A stretch of 41,991 nt of DNA from a virus. The DNA is taken from IMG/VR virus record IMGVR_UViG_3300031696_000017, positions 1 to 41,991 of that record; one strand, 5' to 3'. The notes beneath the pieces were generated by a model. It saw only the letters and a list, made by a program, of their open reading frames with translations. It was not told the DNA's origin and did not search any database. Positions 32,596 to 39,342 of this stretch are shown piece by piece; the stretch's first letter is position 1, and every line of letters begins with the position of its first letter. A program made the position numbers and the translations under genes.

Positions 32596-32897
32596 ATTTG
32601 GAGCACCAATCCAAAGTTGGATGCGGCTGTCCCTAGCAAAAAGTAGCCGTCCAAAGTTGGAGCACCAATCCAAAGTTGGATGTGGCTGTCCCTAGCAAAA
32701 AGTAGCCGTCCAAAGTTGGAGCACCAATCCAAAGTTGGATGCGGCTGTCCCTAGCAAAAAGTAGCCGTCCAAAGTTGGAGTGCCAGTCCAAAGTTGGATG
32801 CGGCTGTCCCTAGCAAAAAGTAGCCGTCCAAAGTTGGAGTGCCAGTCCAAAGTTGGATGCGGCTGTCCCTAGCAAAAAGTAGCCGTCCAAATTTGGA
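32591..32897. repeat. Array of 11 dyads in 59-bp tandem repeats, candidate replication origin
   Basis: TCCAA-AG-TTGGA dyads start at 32610, 32650, 32669, 32709, 32728, 32768, 32787, 32827 and 32846. Variants with AATTT start at 32591 and 32886. Spacing alternates 19 and 40 bases without exception, so the unit is 59 bp, about five copies. Each 40-base half also holds CGGCT and AGCCG arms around a loop with CCTAGCAAAAA. The 'spacers' are the same in every copy, so it is not a CRISPR. Regular dyads on one face, beside the polymerase gene, suggest iterons of an origin or binding sites for a regulator. The stretch 32596-32920 contains no gene. Confidence 0.9.
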
Positions 32898-32920
32898 TGT
32901 GGCTGTCTAAAGGAAACGGA

Positions 32921-33034
32921 ATGCAAAAAGTAATGAGCTACAAAGAATGGTGCTCGGCTAATAACCGCGAGCGCTGCCAAGAATCAATGTATGCCTTCCT
33001 GGTGTACCTACAAGACAACAAGGTGATCCCATGA
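32921..33034 (+). CDS. Small hypothetical protein, 37 residues
   Basis: ATG 32921 after AAAGGAAACGG; reads MQKVMSYKEWCSANNRERC and ends YLQDNKVIP. Its stop overlaps the exonuclease start (ATGA), which supports translation coupling. No family known. Confidence 0.5.
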   Translation: MQKVMSYKEWCSANNRERCQESMYAFLVYLQDNKVIP

Positions 33035-33828
33035 AGAAAGTAGCATTGCTAGATGCTGACGTGATCAACTATCAAGCCGCTGCGTCAGCCCAGCGTGATT
33101 ACGGTGACACTATCTGGACAGACATCTCTGGGGCAATTGAGGACGCACTACAGCAGATCCAGAAGGAGATGGAACATGCTGGCTGCGAAGAAGTCATCCT
33201 GGTCTATTCACCCAAAAACTCAACCAACTGGCGCAAGCTGGTCATGCCTGAGTACAAGATGCATCGCAAAGCAACACCAAAGCCTGTTTGCTACGGTGAG
33301 CTGCGTGATGCGCTGGAAGCTAGGTTTGAGCACATCTCGATCAACTGGCTTGAAGGTGATGATGTCTTTCACATGCTGCACAGGAAGATCCCGAACAGCG
33401 TGATTGTCTCGATTGACAAAGATATGTACACGTTACCGGAATGCCATTACTTGAGGCAGCACGAAATGGTGTGGCCCCAATACACTTCACTTGCAGCTGC
33501 TGATAAGTTCTGGCTGTACCAAGTGCTGATTGGTGACACCACAGATGGCTACAAAGGCCTTAAAGGCTGCGGGCCAAAGGGTGCTGAGAAACTACTCAAG
33601 CCATTCTTTCGTGTGCTGGTGGACGATCAGGGTGATCATTATGAGGCGTTTGATTTTGATGATGCCTGGGAAGCGGTCAAAGAAGCGTACCGGGCAAAGG
33701 GTCAAGACAACTGGTTGGAGCAAGCCAGGATGGCCAGGATCCTCCGTGAAGGCGACTACGACAGCAAGGGCAAACGCATACGCCTGTTCAATCCAGAGCG
33801 CGAGGAGTGGCTACAGCTCCCCGTGTAA
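33031..33828 (+). CDS. 5'-3' exonuclease / flap endonuclease (T7 gp6-like)
   Basis: Two hundred and sixty-five residues. Metal-binding pattern of the FEN family: LLDADVINY near the start, LVYSPKNSTNWRK, NWLEGDDVFHML, VSIDKDMYTLP, then the helix-3-turn-helix GDTTDGYKGLKGCGPKGAEKLL. It removes RNA primers and may help degrade host DNA. Its stop codon TAA forms the first bases of phage promoter copy 5. Confidence 0.93.
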   Translation: MKKVALLDADVINYQAAASAQRDYGDTIWTDISGAIEDALQQIQKEMEHAGCEEVILVYSPKNSTNWRKLVMPEYKMHRKATPKPVCYGELRDALEARFEHISINWLEGDDVFHMLHRKIPNSVIVSIDKDMYTLPECHYLRQHEMVWPQYTSLAAADKFWLYQVLIGDTTDGYKGLKGCGPKGAEKLLKPFFRVLVDDQGDHYEAFDFDDAWEAVKEAYRAKGQDNWLEQARMARILREGDYDSKGKRIRLFNPEREEWLQLPV

Positions 33829-33855
33829 CGATTAAGCTACATTATATGGAGAGAA
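33826..33855 (+). promoter_or_regulatory. Putative phage RNA polymerase promoter (copy 5), late promoter
   Basis: TAACGATTAAG, CTACATTATATG, then GAGAGAA. Likely start 33848. Upstream half identical to copy 3. It stands before the packaging and capsid genes and is probably the main late promoter if the terminator at 33993 is passed. Confidence 0.7.
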
Positions 33856-34020
33856 AAGGCCTTATCAGGCTAGTTAGGCGAATGGCAAGAGATCGAGCGA
33901 GCTCTGTATCCCCACCAAAAGATTCCCCTACGCCTTAATCTTAATCGCTAAGGGTCACTGGTTAACTAGTGCACCCGCACAAATCCTTTAAGCCCATACA
34001 TTCTTGTGTGGGTTTTTTTT
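33848..34020 (+). ncRNA. Candidate phage-encoded small RNA
   Basis: Between phage promoter copy 5 and a strong terminator lie about 173 bases with no plausible gene. The segment contains a stable hairpin (GGGTCACT with AGTGCACCC, loop GGTTAACT, 33952-33976; one bulge) whose core CACTGGTTAACTAGTG is a 16-base near-palindrome, and then the terminator hairpin. This would be a discrete structured transcript of the phage polymerase, or the leader of the late mRNA. An 18-codon reading frame inside is not convincing. Confidence 0.5.
33993..34020 (+). terminator. Strong terminator before the late genes
   Basis: CCCATACA, loop TTCT, TGTGTGGG, then eight T. Eight pairs with one G-T. It stops host transcription from the replication operon and would end the candidate small RNA. 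Confidence 0.9.
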
Positions 34021-34029
34021 ACTTCTAAA

Positions 34030-34047
34030 AAGACCTGAGGAGGCCTT
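34030..34047 (+). promoter_or_regulatory. Ribosome-binding site in a hairpin loop
   Basis: AAG-A-CCT, GAGG, AGG-C-CTT: six pairs around one mismatch, ending at the base before the start codon at 34048. Confidence 0.5.
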
Positions 34048-34440
34048 ATGTCAATCAACGATGCAACACCACAAATGTGGAACCTGATAAACAAGCAGTC
34101 GACTTACGGTGACCAACCACCAGAACCGCCTGAGTGGACATTGACCCCTAACAAGGCCAAAAAATACGATTCAGAAAAGCCTGCAATCGATTTAGTTTGT
34201 GCGGACTACATTTTAGGCACTGCCGATGTTTTGACTTTTGGTGCTAAGAAGTACGGGAAAAAGAACTATCTTGAAGGCAAAGGTGATCCTGACTACATCA
34301 ATCGATTATATTCCGCAATTCAGCGGCATTTATTAGCCTTTCAGAAGGGTGAGCTGCTAGATGAAGAATCAGGAAAGCCCCATTTATTTCACGCTTCTGC
34401 AGGCCTAGCTATGCTAGTCGATATGGAGGCGCACCAGTAG
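34048..34440 (+). CDS. DUF5664 protein, dATP/dGTP diphosphohydrolase-like
   Basis: One hundred and thirty residues. Motifs KYDSEKPAIDLV, LTFGAKKYGKKNY, RLYSAIQRHLLAFQKGE, DEESGKPHLFHASAGLAML are the fingerprint of this helical MazG-like family, which includes phage enzymes annotated as dATP/dGTP diphosphohydrolases. It likely adjusts the dNTP pool. No PurZ homologue is present, so a 2-aminoadenine genome is not indicated. First gene of the late region and overlaps the HNH gene by one base (TAGTG). Confidence 0.7.
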   Translation: MSINDATPQMWNLINKQSTYGDQPPEPPEWTLTPNKAKKYDSEKPAIDLVCADYILGTADVLTFGAKKYGKKNYLEGKGDPDYINRLYSAIQRHLLAFQKGELLDEESGKPHLFHASAGLAMLVDMEAHQ

Positions 34441-34808
34441 TGCCTAGATCGGCTCCCAACCCATGCAGCCATCCTGGGTGTGCCGAGCTAGTCTATGGCA
34501 GTTCACGCTGTGCAGCACACACCCAACAGCGCAGCACAGCATATAGAGGCTCTGCTGAGCGTGCCCACTTGGAGGCCTTCTATAAGACCCGCCGCTGGCG
34601 TGCCACATCCATAGCCTACCGTAAGCGCCACCCTGTGTGTGCACACTGCTGTGAGAAGGGCCGTGCTGTGCCGTGTGATGTGGTGGATCATATTGTAGAG
34701 ATACGTGATAACCCTGCGCTGGGCTACGTACAGAGCAACATGCAAGCGCTATGCCACGCATGCCACAACAGTAAGACTGCACGTGTGCGTGTGGATCGCC
34801 AGAGATAA
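34440..34808 (+). CDS. HNH endonuclease (packaging-associated)
   Basis: One hundred and twenty-two residues from GTG 34440. Zinc-binding Cys pairs (CSHPGCAE; CAHCCEK; LCHACHN) frame the HNH core: CDVVDHIVEIRD, SNMQALCHACHNSKTAR. HNH proteins encoded beside terminase in HK97-like phages are needed for cohesive-end cleavage by terminase. Here the terminase genes follow within 1 kb, so the same role is likely. A homing enzyme is the alternative. The DNA is visibly richer in G and C than neighbouring genes. Confidence 0.85.
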   Translation: MPRSAPNPCSHPGCAELVYGSSRCAAHTQQRSTAYRGSAERAHLEAFYKTRRWRATSIAYRKRHPVCAHCCEKGRAVPCDVVDHIVEIRDNPALGYVQSNMQALCHACHNSKTARVRVDRQR

Positions 34809-35065
34809 GCCCCTGATACTACTATAGATGTGGCCTATGCCATGCCTATACACAATCACACAAACCTATCACACACGGGCTCCACAATCGCACCGTATCG
34901 CGCCCGATAACACGCCCTGATATTCGTTAGCTGAGAGGCCCCAAGCTCCCCATATGAGCCCAGGGGGCCCCCAAATAGCTGAGAATCAGCCCCAGGACGG
35001 GCGCACCCTAAAGACGGACACGAATTGACAGATTGAAACAAAAATCCTGAGGAGGATGCAGAACC
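34809..35065. other. Intergenic region, candidate cos site
   Basis: No gene in 257 bases. It holds the palindrome GGGGGCCCCC (34963-34972) flanked by direct repeats TAGCTGAGA at 34928 and 34976. The position next to HNH and before terminase is where cohesive-end sites lie in HK97-like phages. Cleavage position cannot be read from sequence. Confidence 0.35.
35044..35057 (+). promoter_or_regulatory. Ribosome-binding site in a hairpin loop
   Basis: ATCCT, GAGG, AGGAT: five pairs, before the MazG-like start at 35066. Confidence 0.5.
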
Positions 35066-35440
35066 ATGGATATATTTGCAAAAGTAAAAGAATTCAATGA
35101 AACAGTACTAAACGATCCATTTCCATTGAAGCCCGCTAGGTCAATACCCGACAAGGTCAAGACGCACCTTCCGGTCTTCATTGAAGAGGAGTTGAATGAG
35201 TTAAAACAGGCAATAAGCAACCAGGATGCACCCGAGACGGTCGATGCTCTGGTTGATCTCGTTTATTTCGCGCTAGGCGGTATGCACCACATGGGTGTTG
35301 ACGCTAACCGTGCTATCGAGATAGTGCACCAAGCCAACATGGCCAAGAAGCGAGGCGTGAAGCCCAGCCGAGGCCTTGAAGGTGATGCCACTAAGCCATC
35401 TGACTGGATCCCACCGGACCTATCAGTTTTATTTGACTAG
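35066..35440 (+). CDS. MazG-like nucleotide pyrophosphohydrolase
   Basis: One hundred and twenty-four residues. EEELNELKQAISNQDAPETV then DALVDLVYFALGGMHHMGVD and VHQANMAKKRG are the metal-binding helices of the all-alpha NTP-PPase (MazG / PRA-PH-like) fold: Glu pairs and a D-x-x-D. Such phage enzymes hydrolyse dNTPs to dNMPs or lower alarmones. If the substrate is dCTP, it would supply dCMP to the enzyme at 25585. It sits among packaging genes, away from the other nucleotide genes. Confidence 0.8.
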   Translation: MDIFAKVKEFNETVLNDPFPLKPARSIPDKVKTHLPVFIEEELNELKQAISNQDAPETVDALVDLVYFALGGMHHMGVDANRAIEIVHQANMAKKRGVKPSRGLEGDATKPSDWIPPDLSVLFD

Positions 35441-35571
35441 TATTTGCGAGTATGGCCTCTCGCGACAAAAGCCGACCTCCTCACGGCTAGCAGACTGTCT
35501 CCCTGCAAACAAAAGGCCACCTAATTTGATTCATTAAAAGAGCAATGCTTAATTAATGAAACGTTTTTAAT

Positions 35572-35589
35572 GACTCCTGAGGAGGACTC
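35572..35589 (+). promoter_or_regulatory. Ribosome-binding site in a hairpin loop
   Basis: TCCT, GAGG, AGGA with two more pairs (GA/TC) past a C-C mismatch, before TerS at 35594. Confidence 0.5.
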
Positions 35590-35593
35590 ACCA

Positions 35594-36067
35594 ATGGCAG
35601 GACGAAAACGAAAACCTGAAGCCCTTAAGAAACTAGAGGGGACTTTCCGCAAAGATAGGATGACTAGTTCGGTGAGTATACCTGCAGGACTTCCAGACAA
35701 GCCCGCTTGGGCCTCAAATGACCCCATCACTGATGTCTTATATGACCAGATCGCGGCACATTGTTACTCAATGGGAGTCGGGACGGGGGTTGATGCCATG
35801 GGCTTTGCCCTGTTAGCCGACCAGTTGTCGATGTACCTAAGATTGCGCGCAATAGTGCAAGCTGAGGGCACACTGGTTGAGGTTGAGGGCAGTGCTGGCA
35901 ATGTGAATATGAAAAGCCACCCCGCCCTGGCTCAAATGAATGTCGCCTATAGCAACATTACTAAAATGATGACTGAGTATGGGCTAACCGCAGCTGCACG
36001 CACCAAAGTAGACGCAAACAAACCAATTGAAGTAGATTCATTTTCAGCATTTTTGGATAACAAGTAG
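35594..36067 (+). CDS. terS: Terminase small subunit (P27 family)
   Basis: One hundred and fifty-seven residues from ATG 35594. The start MAGRKRKPEALKKLEGTFRKDR is the hallmark of P27-type small terminases; helical remainder with DQLSMYLRLRAIVQAEG and HPALAQMNVAYSNITKMM. It binds the packaging start site as a ring and hands DNA to TerL. An upstream in-frame ATG at 35570 lies within the leader hairpin and is not favoured. Confidence 0.9.
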   Translation: MAGRKRKPEALKKLEGTFRKDRMTSSVSIPAGLPDKPAWASNDPITDVLYDQIAAHCYSMGVGTGVDAMGFALLADQLSMYLRLRAIVQAEGTLVEVEGSAGNVNMKSHPALAQMNVAYSNITKMMTEYGLTAAARTKVDANKPIEVDSFSAFLDNK

Positions 36068-36246
36068 TGCTAAAGCGAGTTTGGCGTCTTTGGGCATTAG
36101 CCATGGGCGAAAAAGCAACATCCAACAATCGAGAGGCTGATGCCATAGCGGTAATGCGCACGATTGTTGTTCTCATTAACCTAATCACCGCCTGTTTTAT
36201 AACGGCCAACATTCTTGTTGGTTGGGGTGTGATTTCTTTATCTTAA
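36067..36246 (+). CDS. Small membrane protein between terS and terL
   Basis: Fifty-nine residues from GTG 36067 overlapping the terS stop (TAGTG). Basic N-terminus (LKRVWRLWALAMGEKATSNN), then a single long hydrophobic segment (IVVLINLITACFITANILVG). Overlap and composition support coding. The function is unknown; an inner-membrane role such as exclusion or lysis aid is possible. Confidence 0.5.
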   Translation: MLKRVWRLWALAMGEKATSNNREADAIAVMRTIVVLINLITACFITANILVGWGVISLS

Positions 36247-36261
36247 GGAAGTGATCCGATC

Positions 36262-36390
36262 ATGAAAAAACCAATTCAATATGAGTGGTGTGAAACTGCG
36301 CGCCGTTATGTAGTCCCTGCTGAGAAGCCTAAGCCTGTAGCCGTCGAAGAAAAGGCTAAGAAGCCAAAAAAGAAGCCAAAGCCCTACTAA
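36262..36390 (+). CDS. Small Lys-Pro-rich protein, 42 residues
   Basis: ATG 36262. After MKKPIQYEWCETARRYVVP it becomes a repeat-like tail of Lys, Pro and Ala (EKAKKPKKKPKPY). Highly basic, as in small DNA-binding or decoration peptides. Placed just before the large terminase gene. Not recognised. Confidence 0.45.
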   Translation: MKKPIQYEWCETARRYVVPAEKPKPVAVEEKAKKPKKKPKPY

Positions 36391-36401
36391 GTAAGCCCAA
36401 A

Positions 36402-36413
36402 GTCTGAGGAGAC
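36402..36413 (+). promoter_or_regulatory. Ribosome-binding site in a hairpin loop
   Basis: GTCT, GAGG, AGAC: four pairs, before terL at 36418. Confidence 0.5.
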
Positions 36414-36417
36414 CCAA

Positions 36418-38097
36418 ATGCAAAACGATTCCGTCGGCTGGGACTATGCGACGAAAGTCGTCAGTGGTCAATTGCCTGCAGCACGCGTACTTATCCAAGC
36501 CTGTCAAAGGGCACTCAACGATCTTGAACAAAGCCAAGACCCTGGTAGTACTTATTATTATGATGCTGCCGCGGCTAACCATTGCATCAAGTTTTTTGGG
36601 TTTTTGTCACACCTAAAAGGCCCCCTAGCGGGTCTTCCATTAGAATTAGCTGACTGGCAGATCTTTATTGTCTCCCAGTTATATGGCTGGATGCGTCGAA
36701 AAGACAACTACAGACGTTTTCGGACAGCCTATGTTGAAGTACCACGTAAATCGGGCAAGTCTACTTTTTGCTCGGGCCTTACATTGTATGCACTCATAGG
36801 TGATTCTGAAAATGCAGCCGAAGTTTATGCGGCCGCGACTACTCGGGACCAAGCACGCATCGTATTTGGAGATGCGCAAGCCATGGTTAAGAAGTCGCCG
36901 CAGCTCTTGGAGCACTTAAAGTGCCACAGATCTGCAACGCTGCATGATGCATCGGGTAGTAAGTTCGAGCCACTATCTTCTGATGCTGGTTCGCTAGAAG
37001 GGCGTTCGCCTAGCTTTAGCGTCGTGGATGAGCTCCACGTGCATAAGACCTCAGAGATCTGGGACGTGCTAAACGTCGCTTCTGGGGCACGCGCCCAACC
37101 AATTATATTTGCAATTACTACCGCGGGAACCAACCGCGAAGGCATTTGCTATGAAATTCGTGAGTATTGCACCAAGGTGCTCGATCCTCATTTAGATGTA
37201 GATGATGACACTTTTTTTGCAGCAATTTGGGGTATAGATGAAGAAGACGACTGGCGTGACCCTGCAGTGTGGCGTAAAGCCAACCCAGGTTATGGCATAT
37301 CCGTCTTTCCTGATGACCTTGACCGTATGGCAAAGCAGGCTATGGAGTCACCCAGTGCTGAAACTAACTTTCGTACTAAAAGGCTCAATCAATGGATGAG
37401 CTCAAGCTCTGCCTGGATTAGTTCCCAGGATTGGGACAACTCAGCGGGCGAAAGGCCACCTATTGAACACTTTGCCGGCCAACCCTGTTACATCGGGCTT
37501 GATCTGGCCTCGGTATCTGACTTTGCATCAATAGCTATTTTGTTTGTCGAAGATGGCAAGCTGTATCCATACCTAAAACACTATTTGCCGGAGGACACCG
37601 TCACAAGTACCAGTGGCTTTATAGGTGTCAAGTATCGGGAGTGGCTTAAAGCCGGCTTTATTATTGCTACCGAAGGCAACATTACAGATTTGTCATATAT
37701 TGAAGAAGACGTGCTGGATTGTATGGGCAAATTTAATGTGCGCGAAATTGCGTATGACGCTTATGGAGCCACGCAGCTTTCAGCCAGCTTGGTTGATAAA
37801 GGGGCTCCAATGGTGAAGTTTTCACAGGGAATTATGGCAATGTCGGACCCCTCAAAGGAGCTTGAGAAAGCTGTAAAAGCAAAGCTGCTTTGTCATGGCC
37901 GCGACCCTGTGCTGTCCTGGATGTTGTCCAATTGCGAGCTCTACATAGACCCGAATGACAATATCAAAATTAAGAAAACTGGCAAGTCTAATAAAATCGA
38001 TGGAATTATCGCCTTAGTAATGGCCCTTGGCCGACTAAAAGTAAATGGCGGCCTCATCTCAAATGTCTATAGCAAGCGCGGATTGCGCCAACTTTAA
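36418..38097 (+). CDS. terL: Terminase large subunit (HK97-type, Terminase_1)
   Basis: Five hundred and fifty-nine residues. ATPase: adenine-binding region LELADWQIFIVSQLYGW, Walker A VPRKSGKS (residues 108-115), Walker B SVVDE (Asp204-Glu205), coupling motif AITTAG. RNase-H-like nuclease: Asp362 (GLDLASVSD), YDAYGATQL, and late Asp in NKIDGIIALVMALG. It cuts concatemers and pumps DNA into the prohead. Clearly in the HK97-type group that often makes cohesive ends, matching the HNH gene. Confidence 0.96.
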   Translation: MQNDSVGWDYATKVVSGQLPAARVLIQACQRALNDLEQSQDPGSTYYYDAAAANHCIKFFGFLSHLKGPLAGLPLELADWQIFIVSQLYGWMRRKDNYRRFRTAYVEVPRKSGKSTFCSGLTLYALIGDSENAAEVYAAATTRDQARIVFGDAQAMVKKSPQLLEHLKCHRSATLHDASGSKFEPLSSDAGSLEGRSPSFSVVDELHVHKTSEIWDVLNVASGARAQPIIFAITTAGTNREGICYEIREYCTKVLDPHLDVDDDTFFAAIWGIDEEDDWRDPAVWRKANPGYGISVFPDDLDRMAKQAMESPSAETNFRTKRLNQWMSSSSAWISSQDWDNSAGERPPIEHFAGQPCYIGLDLASVSDFASIAILFVEDGKLYPYLKHYLPEDTVTSTSGFIGVKYREWLKAGFIIATEGNITDLSYIEEDVLDCMGKFNVREIAYDAYGATQLSASLVDKGAPMVKFSQGIMAMSDPSKELEKAVKAKLLCHGRDPVLSWMLSNCELYIDPNDNIKIKKTGKSNKIDGIIALVMALGRLKVNGGLISNVYSKRGLRQL

Positions 38098-38118
38098 TCT
38101 CACACTCAGGAGGCCACT

Positions 38119-39342
38119 ATGGCTTTATTTAACTGGGGCCGTTCTCAAGAGAAAGCGGCACCAATTAGCCTGCCTTTTAATAGCTCTGCGCTGTCTGACT
38201 TTTTCTCAAGTTACACCTCAGCCACAAAGGCTGTCACTACAGAGCAAGCAATGCGGATGAATACCGTATACAGCTGCATCAAGGTTTTGTCCGATACGAT
38301 GGCCACACTACCTTGTCATTTGTATCGCGAAACAACCGCTGGCACGGAAATGCACAAAGCAGCGCCGCTGCATGATCTTATTCGAAATAACCCAAACGAG
38401 TATCAAACAGGCGCAGAATTCTTTGCGTATATGATGGTCAACCTGTGCCTTAACGGTAACTTTTACGGATACGTCAATCGTACGTCGTCGGGCAAGGTTG
38501 TTGAGATCCTACCGCTTAAGTCTGAAAACGTAACGGTACTACAAGATCAACAATACAACATCCTGTACAAGATTACGTTTGATAACGGCAAAGAAGATGT
38601 CTTAGGGCCTAACGAAATATTCCACGTTCGTGGGATGTCACTAGATGGCCTTACGGGCATTTCACCAATCACATACAACGCCAATTCAATCGGTGCAGGT
38701 ATGGATGCGCGAGATTATGCTGCTAACGTTTTCACAAACGATGCAACACCTCGCGGCATTTTGCATACCGATGGCATATTGGATGATGACTCTTTTGAAA
38801 ACATTAAAGCGTCATGGAACGCTGGCCACCAGGGCGTAGCAAACAGTCACAAGGTTGCTATTCTTGAGCAGGGCTTAAAGTTTCAGCCAATATCCCTATC
38901 GCCTAACGATGTACAGCTGCTTGATGCGCGGAAGTATACCCGATCAGAAATTTGTGCAATGTACCGTGTGCCTCCTCACATGATAGGGGACCTAGATCGT
39001 GCAACCTTCTCAAATATTGAGCACCAGGATTTAGCTTTTTATAAAGCAACCATGTTGCCCTACATTATGCAGATTGAAGCACGACTCAATAAGGCATTGC
39101 TCAATGTTAACACTCAGCACTTCAAGTTTGATGTTTCCAACCTCCTGCGAACCGATATGGCCACACGAGTTGAAACATACAACACACTAATTGCTGCTGG
39201 AGTCATGAATCCTAACGAAGCCCGCCAAGAACTTGGTTACAACCCCCGAGAGGGCGGAGACGAGTTTGTCACGCAGTCAAACAATTTGCAGTTTGGCGAC
39301 GAGCCAGATAAACCACCACAGGAAAAACCTGATGACGAATAA
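38119..39342 (+). CDS. Portal protein (HK97 gp3-like)
   Basis: Four hundred and seven residues with ATG 38119 after AGGAGG. Family pattern: TTEQAMRMNTVYSCIKVLSD, TLPCHLYRE, NPNEYQTGAEFFAYM, NGNFYGYV, IFHVRGMSLDGLTGISPI, YRVPPHMIGDLDRATFSNIE and a C-terminal MNPNEARQELGYNP. A ring of twelve at one capsid corner forms the DNA channel. It overlaps the protease gene by 11 bases. Confidence 0.95.
   Translation: MALFNWGRSQEKAAPISLPFNSSALSDFFSSYTSATKAVTTEQAMRMNTVYSCIKVLSDTMATLPCHLYRETTAGTEMHKAAPLHDLIRNNPNEYQTGAEFFAYMMVNLCLNGNFYGYVNRTSSGKVVEILPLKSENVTVLQDQQYNILYKITFDNGKEDVLGPNEIFHVRGMSLDGLTGISPITYNANSIGAGMDARDYAANVFTNDATPRGILHTDGILDDDSFENIKASWNAGHQGVANSHKVAILEQGLKFQPISLSPNDVQLLDARKYTRSEICAMYRVPPHMIGDLDRATFSNIEHQDLAFYKATMLPYIMQIEARLNKALLNVNTQHFKFDVSNLLRTDMATRVETYNTLIAAGVMNPNEARQELGYNPREGGDEFVTQSNNLQFGDEPDKPPQEKPDDE

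Noticed and set aside
32591-32897. CRISPR array
   Set aside because: The segments between dyads are identical from copy to copy, so there are no unique spacers, and no cas genes are nearby.
34048-34440. Part of a 2-aminoadenine (Z) genome system
   Set aside because: The DUF5664 protein resembles enzymes named with that system, but no PurZ (succinyloaminodeoxyadenylate synthase) or DatZ homologue is present. A general dNTP-pool role is simpler.
34444-34782. Minus-strand frames over the HNH gene
   Set aside because: Shadow of a G- and C-rich gene with a clear HNH core on the + strand; no independent support.
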